From NCBI GenBank assembly GCA_948623715.1, contig CAPHDI010000011.1, forward strand, positions 1 through 35,915: a stretch of 35,915 bases of DNA, written 5' to 3'. A program made the position numbers and the translations under genes. Each line of letters starts with the position of its first letter. Within the stretch, counting starts at the first letter, position 1. Origin of the DNA: an uncultured Candidatus Saccharibacteria bacterium. GTDB taxonomy: Bacteria; Patescibacteriota; Saccharimonadia; Saccharimonadales; Saccharimonadaceae. The notes beneath the pieces were generated by a model. It did not search any database. It worked only from the letters and a program-made list of their open reading frames with translations, and had not been told where the DNA came from. Shown in pieces: positions 32,501 through 35,915 of the stretch.

Positions 32501-32738
32501 CAATTCCGCACCCAAGTCCACACCTCAATCATCCTCGAAACCCTCTGATAAGCGCCCAGAGAAGCCCGCTACTGCCCCGAAAACCGCCTCTAGCGACACT
32601 CCACGCGATCCTTATGCTATCATTGCACGTGAAGCCGCCCGCCGTGCTGAGTCGAAATTCATCGGCCGTCTCGCCGACCCAAAACTTAAATCCACCGGCA
32701 AAACCGCCCTCAAGGCCATCTCGAAGAAGTCTAAATAA
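29577..32738 (+). CDS. Type IV secretion-like DNA-transfer ATPase (VirD4/HerA fold)
   Basis: A 1053-aa membrane-associated ATPase. One N-terminal membrane helix (about 10-28) is followed by an N-terminal domain (30-400). Walker A, GQTGAGKS, is at 412-419 (Lys418) and Walker B, LYVDEFQNF, is at 658-666. DPHGDFAVNNL and the TVANQYISQM arginine/sensor-like region fit the conjugative-transfer ATPase superfamily. Residues about 775-1053 are a long disordered tail rich in Ser, Pro, Lys and Gln. TATAAT (29562-29567) ends 9 nt before the ATG with no SD, so the leader is at most a few nt. No other secretion gene is nearby, so the substrate (DNA or protein) cannot be told. Confidence 0.9.
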   Translation: MLAQIVHFILQPFVWIPIVGILGVLSYLNYKKLNRLKVLNVDSVLLMLEIPRANDKKELAAEQLFASLHGILRDADELRHSGGVQEHLSFEIVSTSGQIRFYVWVPKILQSFVEGQIYAQYPTVQIYKMNEDYVDDREKYPVVYSAELTLTENEALPIKTFDTFEVDPLAGITGTLAKLNPDASEELWIQILTRPIPDDWHKETTDKWVKKVKSGKKGGFIDWVWVGQAFGAFFQPPTGGTKDDAKPELSERDKTRIAKAEEKATKLGYEVKIRLAYLGQDSTNAKLNMQALVGTFKQYNSTNLNGFKLTGGSFKPEDLDLYKMRQFANHGFILNISELASVYHLPHTSVETPNIVWATSKTAEPPATLPLITGNPAHDENISAFGLTNFRGINHQFGMLRRDRSRHVYIIGQTGAGKSGMLELFALSDVFYNQGYCIIDPHGDFAVNNLRFVPESRIKDVIYFNPADTAYPVAFNPLEVSDPSRKPNVCSEVIGVLKRMFGDSWGPRLEHILRHTILALLDRPETTLLDISRLLTDKDFRKETLDYCTDVTVLQFWKHEFGQWNEKQVNESIAPVLNKVGAFTANPIIRNIIGQPKSSFDVRKIMDEGKILVVNLSKGLIGEDNAGILGAFLVTKVQLAAMSRSDIADVADRRPFYLYVDEFQNFATDSFAVILSEARKYGLNLTVANQYISQMTDSVRDAVFGNVGTTISFRVSADDAPILSKQFEPTFDASDLLQMGNRHFVISMIINGEKVPAFSATTLSLPTTPKDNFDQIVESSRRNYARSRTEVEAEIRETIEQSDKYKKELSDSGRIANEQISNSYTTREYGRESSYSDSENRTKPEQKPFSAREGSKKPAFQFVPNPQSDFRKMKLSPNSAEGKDRPSLKDLGALVKEREGKQDSRENARTNSEQKPNPSVGKQQTSNSPSKRPEASKQPSAPKPQSDQGNRQKSPESPKNSLKGEKAPTPVAKTANSAPKSTPQSSSKPSDKRPEKPATAPKTASSDTPRDPYAIIAREAARRAESKFIGRLADPKLKSTGKTALKAISKKSK

Positions 32739-32750
32739 AAAGGGAAGAAA

Positions 32751-32984
32751 ATGGCTAAAAGAGTCTCAAAAGCTACCACTGCCCACAAAAAACCATTCCA
32801 AAAAACGCGTACAGAAACTAAATCGACCAAATACACAACACAATCTACCGCACAACAACGGCCAGATAATAATCCGACAAATAGTGCAGATGCCATCAAA
32901 AAGAAGCTACGGCTAACAACGGCGCTAGGTTTTCTGACGCCCGTTGCAGCCCTCATACTCATCGGTTTACCAATTTTATTTTAG
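32751..32984 (+). CDS. Small hypothetical protein with a C-terminal membrane helix
   Basis: A 77-aa protein beginning MAKRVSKATT, 12 nt after the ATPase gene, with AGGGAAG as a weak SD, so it is probably in the same transcript. Residues 1-50 are basic and Thr/Gln-rich. A hydrophobic helix at about 56-77 ends the frame. Membrane-like sequence continues past the stop in the other two frames (32985-33153), so the gene may be a truncated form of a longer protein. Confidence 0.6.
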   Translation: MAKRVSKATTAHKKPFQKTRTETKSTKYTTQSTAQQRPDNNPTNSADAIKKKLRLTTALGFLTPVAALILIGLPILF

Positions 32985-33153
32985 CCATCCAATACACCCA
33001 ACAGACACATGCTGCCTTTGTCATTGGCTACTTACTAACGTACCCGATCATGGAATTAGTAGGTTTATAGCATTCTCACCGTTTATTCTAGCCTGGCTTA
33101 CCATTGTTTACTACATAATGTACACGATGATCACCGCGAAAACCCCGTTCTAA
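32985..33153 (+). pseudogene. Possible degraded continuation of the small membrane protein
   Basis: After the stop at 32984, the frame starting TTA at 32981 encodes a hydrophobic stretch (AAFVIGYLLTYPIMELVGL) before a stop. The third frame then encodes FIAFSPFILAWLTIVYYIMYT before a stop at 33153. Two successive -1 shifts would join these into one multi-helix protein. This is suggestive only. Confidence 0.3.
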
Positions 33154-33678
33154 GCTATTTTTTACATTCTCTGCTTCTCTGTTTCACCCGAACAAAATCC
33201 GAACTGAAAAGTCTACTTAGCTTACGGATGGAACTTATAGCTGCAATCATCAGTTCCAAGCTTTAGCGATAAAGCATCTAACAACCAGGAGGACTACGAC
33301 AGGCCGCAAACATTACATTACACCCGCCATAAAAACAAATACAGCCGCGAAAACCCAAAACCAGTCCAAAATGGGCCGAGGGAAGACGTATAAACACTCG
33401 TCTTTTCCATAGATTTCAAATGTCGCACAATACATATTTTACGACATTACATATGGAGTTACAGGGGTGAACCTAGCCTAGCCCAGCCCGCTCGACCGCC
33501 ACCCCTGTAGCTAGCTTTTTAATTTCACAAATTCCCTATTTCCCTCTTTTTTATTTTTAAAAAACTTCCCAGACCAGCCGCGTCCAGCCTCACCTTGATC
33601 ATTATTCTAAAACCACCCCTCCGCACCTACCGAACAAATACCGAACTAAACGAGAACTAAAATCGTCTCGCTTATCCC
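33154..33678. other. Non-coding region with two terminator-like hairpins
   Basis: About 520 nt without a convincing gene. AAGACG (33383-33388) with CGTCTT (33399-33404), followed by TTCC, could end the ATPase transcript. ACAGGGGTG (33461-33469) pairs with CACCCCTGT (33500-33508), followed by AGCTAGC and TTTTT (33516-33520), forming a stronger terminator. An AATGTCG/CGACATT hairpin lies between. No promoter of the strong class was seen. Confidence 0.5.
33461..33520 (+). terminator. Terminator-like hairpin
   Basis: A 9-bp perfect stem ACAGGGGTG/CACCCCTGT with a 30-nt loop, then a TAGCTAGC spacer and five T. Confidence 0.6.
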
Positions 33679-34170
33679 TTAATCGGCCTCATTTTCAGAG
33701 ATGTCCTCAGCCAGATCCTCTGAGGTAACCCCCTCAATAATCGGCTCATCTACTACCGCCTCCGCCATAGCCACCCCTCCGTCTTCATTATTTATATCCC
33801 CCTCAATATCCGCCTCGCTACCATCTGCATCCTTACTAAGCTCACCATTCGACTCACTAGCTGCCTTCTCCTCTACAATCTTCTCGATCGCCTCAGCAGA
33901 CTTTTTCTCATCATCCTTTTCCTTTTCCTCCTCGACCACCTCGATCTTCACCGACACGATCCCGCTCGCCATCAAACCCACGATAAACAGCGCCAGCACC
34001 CCAATCATCACGAGTAGCGCCACCGCTGGCGGTATCACTCCAAAAATCCTGCCTGCATCAACAAGAGTCCGCCCCTGCGTAGCCAAAATCCGGCCAAAGC
34101 CCTCCACGCCATCCGGCCCCACCTGTCCAAAAATCCCCAATACAAAATTCCCTAAGTTTCCTATTTCCAT
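33679..34170 (-). CDS. Hypothetical membrane protein with an acidic tail
   Basis: A 163-aa protein. Residues 1-40 are Gly-rich and amphipathic, one membrane helix is at about 46-72 (IPPAVALLVMIGVLALFIVGLMASG), and residues 75-163 form a strongly acidic Glu/Asp/Ser-rich tail without a visible fold. No family recognised. TACAAT (34182-34177, TGG before it) ends 6 nt before the ATG with no SD: predicted leaderless. Confidence 0.75.
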   Translation of the reverse strand: MEIGNLGNFVLGIFGQVGPDGVEGFGRILATQGRTLVDAGRIFGVIPPAVALLVMIGVLALFIVGLMASGIVSVKIEVVEEEKEKDDEKKSAEAIEKIVEEKAASESNGELSKDADGSEADIEGDINNEDGGVAMAEAVVDEPIIEGVTSEDLAEDISENEAD

Positions 34171-34388
34171 AACTTCATTGTACCATACTTCCCCTCTATC
34201 CGTCGAATTTCACCCCTGTAATTCCCTCTTTTTCGTAATTCCCTCTCCTGTACTTGACATATTAAAGAGAATATTACAAAACACAAAAATTCCATCATCT
34301 CCTATCCCCCCAGCTTGACAATTACAGAAAATAATTATAAAATATTAAATTTCTTCCCTGTTCTACCATAATCTGCTATAATAAGCCC

Positions 34389-35573
34389 ATGAAGCCTCCC
34401 CGCAAAACTACAAAACGTACCAACGACCCTAGCATTCCGACAAAAATAGGTCTACTCCTCGCCTGGGCGGTCATTCTTTTTGTGCTCGTCCGTACTTTTC
34501 TTCAAAACCTTCCTTCCCTTGACGATCTCCTGAGCGACGCCGTCTTCGGAGTTATCCTCTATCTCATCATCGTTGTTTTTTGGCTTTCCGCCCCTTTCAT
34601 GTATCTAATCGGCTCCTCCCATGCTAAGCGCCGTGTCCGCCGAGAAACCGCCGCCATCCAAGATACCAACCCTTACCGCTATTACAAAGAACTCCCGAAT
34701 GCTTTCGGTATCGGCGTCACTTCCCTACTCTTCGACTCCACCCTTGAAAACGAGAAGGACATCGTCGCCGCCCTCCTTGACCTCTGTGCTCAAAATTATC
34801 TTCGCCTTTCGAAACATAGCGACCATTATGTTATCCGTCTCCTACCCGTCCCTGACAAACCTCCTCTCTCCAACGAAGCCTATCTCCTCAGTCTTATCCG
34901 CAAAAATCGCCTTCAACATATCGACTATCAACGGTGGTATGACCTCTGTCTCGCCGACGGCATCAATCTCGGCCTTTACCAACCCACACAGCTGCCCGAT
35001 CCAAACAAACGTCCCCGTAAGACTTCCTTCTCTCGCACTACGAAGATTTTCCTTACTATTGCCGTCATCATCGGTGTTATCGGCGTTATCTTCTTTTCCG
35101 CTTTCAACCCCCTGTTCGCCGGTACCGGCCTCCCCTACAGCTACCTTTTTGCCATGATTCGCATTCCATTTTTCCTCCTTGTTGCTTCGCCCGTTATTGC
35201 CCGCCTCTTCTCTGTCATTTATGATTTTCTCCAGATTGGCAAGACCTACACCGCCATCAGTTATAAAAACACTCTCGAAAAGCATCTCACTAAAACCGAA
35301 AAAGGCATCGCCGAGCTCCAAAAGCTCTATGCTTTTAAAAATTTCCTCGCCCAGTTTAGCACTTTTGTCGACAAGGATCCCGAAGCTGTCATTCTCTGGG
35401 ACCGCTATCTCTCCTATGCTCAAGTCTTCGGCCTCTCCGACGAGCTCATGAAATCTGGCTATCACCAACTCATCGACAATGCCGCCTTTCAGATTGATAA
35501 TATTGACAACATCACTCTTTCCGACCTTGCTCTCAGCCAAACTAACGAAAATGCTCCCAACCAAGCCGCATAG
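34389..35573 (+). CDS. DUF2207-like membrane protein
   Basis: A 394-aa protein with membrane helices at about 18-42, 52-76, 218-242 and 250-275. A cytoplasmic winged-helix-like region lies between helices 2 and 3 (DIVAALLDLCAQNYLRLSKHSDHYVIRL). The C-terminal block ending in EAVILWDRYLSYAQVFGLSDELMK is typical of the C-terminal part of DUF2207 proteins. The usual long N-terminal extracytoplasmic domain is missing, so it corresponds to a short version. TATAAT (34377-34382) ends 6 nt before the ATG with no SD: predicted leaderless. Function unknown. Confidence 0.8.
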   Translation: MKPPRKTTKRTNDPSIPTKIGLLLAWAVILFVLVRTFLQNLPSLDDLLSDAVFGVILYLIIVVFWLSAPFMYLIGSSHAKRRVRRETAAIQDTNPYRYYKELPNAFGIGVTSLLFDSTLENEKDIVAALLDLCAQNYLRLSKHSDHYVIRLLPVPDKPPLSNEAYLLSLIRKNRLQHIDYQRWYDLCLADGINLGLYQPTQLPDPNKRPRKTSFSRTTKIFLTIAVIIGVIGVIFFSAFNPLFAGTGLPYSYLFAMIRIPFFLLVASPVIARLFSVIYDFLQIGKTYTAISYKNTLEKHLTKTEKGIAELQKLYAFKNFLAQFSTFVDKDPEAVILWDRYLSYAQVFGLSDELMKSGYHQLIDNAAFQIDNIDNITLSDLALSQTNENAPNQAA

Positions 35574-35607
35574 ACCGACTGAGAGCACCTTCGCCAGACT
35601 ATAGATC

Positions 35608-35915
35608 CTAGTTATTCACCGCGGTAATAGTAACAGTAGTAGAATATTCTCCAGCAGGAAGTGTAGGAGAGATAGACACTCCGATACTAAACGTATGTTT
35701 AGTAGATTGTTCAGTATCATTATATTCTTCTGTATTATAGTAAGTAGTAGGATTAGTAGTAATAGCAGAATAAGTAGTATTATCTTGGTTTAGTATACCC
35801 CAGGCATTAGCCCTTGGAGCGACATTGGAGGAGGCAGGGATGGAGTTAGTATTAGTTATTTCTGTCTCTTCTGGGTTTTGAGAATTAGTAAGTGATGTTT
35901 TATTAGCACTTAGTT
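35608..35915 (-). CDS. C-terminal end of a FISUMP-type surface protein, cut by the window edge
   Basis: The minus strand encodes about 102 residues ending at TAG 35608-35610. They match the C-terminal domain of the protein at 26291: LSANKTSLTN against LSADKTSLTN, NSIPASS, NAWGILNQDNTTYSAIT, and the last 23 residues, ISPTLPAGEYSTTVTITAVNN, identical over most of that length. The start lies beyond the window. It faces the DUF2207-like gene with a 34-nt gap and no clear terminator between. Confidence 0.85.
   Translation of the reverse strand, partial: LSANKTSLTNSQNPEETEITNTNSIPASSNVAPRANAWGILNQDNTTYSAITTNPTTYYNTEEYNDTEQSTKHTFSIGVSISPTLPAGEYSTTVTITAVNN

Noticed and set aside
32944..33153. Independent 69-aa membrane protein
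   Set aside because: No SD, and it overlaps the end of the 32751 gene; its first half reads better in another frame. Treated as possible degraded sequence.
33188..33660. Recurring CCGAACAAA-CCGAAC motifs, also in the ATPase tail near 32095 and 32297
   Set aside because: Short and irregular, with unequal spacing; could be chance or low-complexity coding bias, so not called a repeat array or CRISPR.
1..35915. Alternative genetic code with TGA read as Gly
   Set aside because: TGA serves as a normal stop (for example at the end of the InlB-repeat gene), and the conserved proteins read through without in-frame TGA.

Overview
The window looks like a chromosomal segment of a reduced-genome Patescibacteria/CPR bacterium, most likely a Candidatus Saccharibacteria (TM7) relative. 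This is an inference. It rests on FISUMP-type surface proteins, a sigma-region-4/HARE-HTH fusion protein, a lysine-tailed topoisomerase I, DprA, a DUF2207-like protein, a VirD4/HerA-like ATPase, many small membrane proteins without recognisable relatives, and standard stop codons including TGA (so not the TGA-recoded Gracilibacteria lineages). No prophage, insertion sequence, CRISPR array or rRNA was seen.

Layout. 1-650: start of a surface-protein gene on the minus strand with a structured leader, and tRNA-Glu(CTC). 650-5600: an InlB-B-repeat membrane protein, a small HTH protein, der, and a membrane protein. 5.8-12.6 kb: tRNA dihydrouridine synthase, a hypothetical protein, signal peptidase I, a polytopic membrane protein, an HtrA-type protease, prmC and prfA. 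12.6-15.9 kb: tRNA-Val(CAC), a FISUMP surface protein broken by a frameshift, and a VanZ-like protein. 15.9-22.9 kb: two unidentified putative RNAs, long palindromes, pth, dprA, and several strongly promoted small proteins (a lipoprotein, secreted or membrane proteins, an HTH protein). 23-26 kb: topA and a small protein with a hairpin leader. 26-36 kb: a second FISUMP protein, the sigma4/HARE protein, a type-IV-secretion-like ATPase, two membrane proteins, and the C-terminal end of another FISUMP-like surface protein.

Two expression styles are visible. Eleven genes, mostly housekeeping or membrane (der, dus, lepB, prfA, pth, topA, the ATPase and others), have an extended -10 box ending only 5-9 nt before the start codon and no Shine-Dalgarno sequence, which predicts leaderless mRNAs. 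The others have longer leaders with clear SD sites. Many of these have a TTGACA/T-17-TATAAT promoter and a stem-loop in the leader, and several encode lineage-specific small proteins with more G/C-ending codons. The FISUMP genes form a third group, richer in A/T-ending codons.

The most notable feature is a repeated structured 5' leader, present three times (63-333 minus, 12775-13021 plus, 26085-26290 plus), each directly upstream of a surface-protein gene. All three transcripts are predicted to start exactly on a closing stem, which shows covariation. A conserved segment (G-TGGYGYCATTTTT) after that stem can pair either with an upstream hairpin loop, giving a pseudoknot or terminator-like stem followed by T5, or with a second complement just before the SD. 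I do not recognise it as a known riboswitch class. Other unusual items are an in-frame palindromic element inside der, two related hairpin repeats with compensatory arm changes, a candidate AUC start codon for the VanZ-like gene, and a tRNA bracketed by inverted promoter-like sequences.
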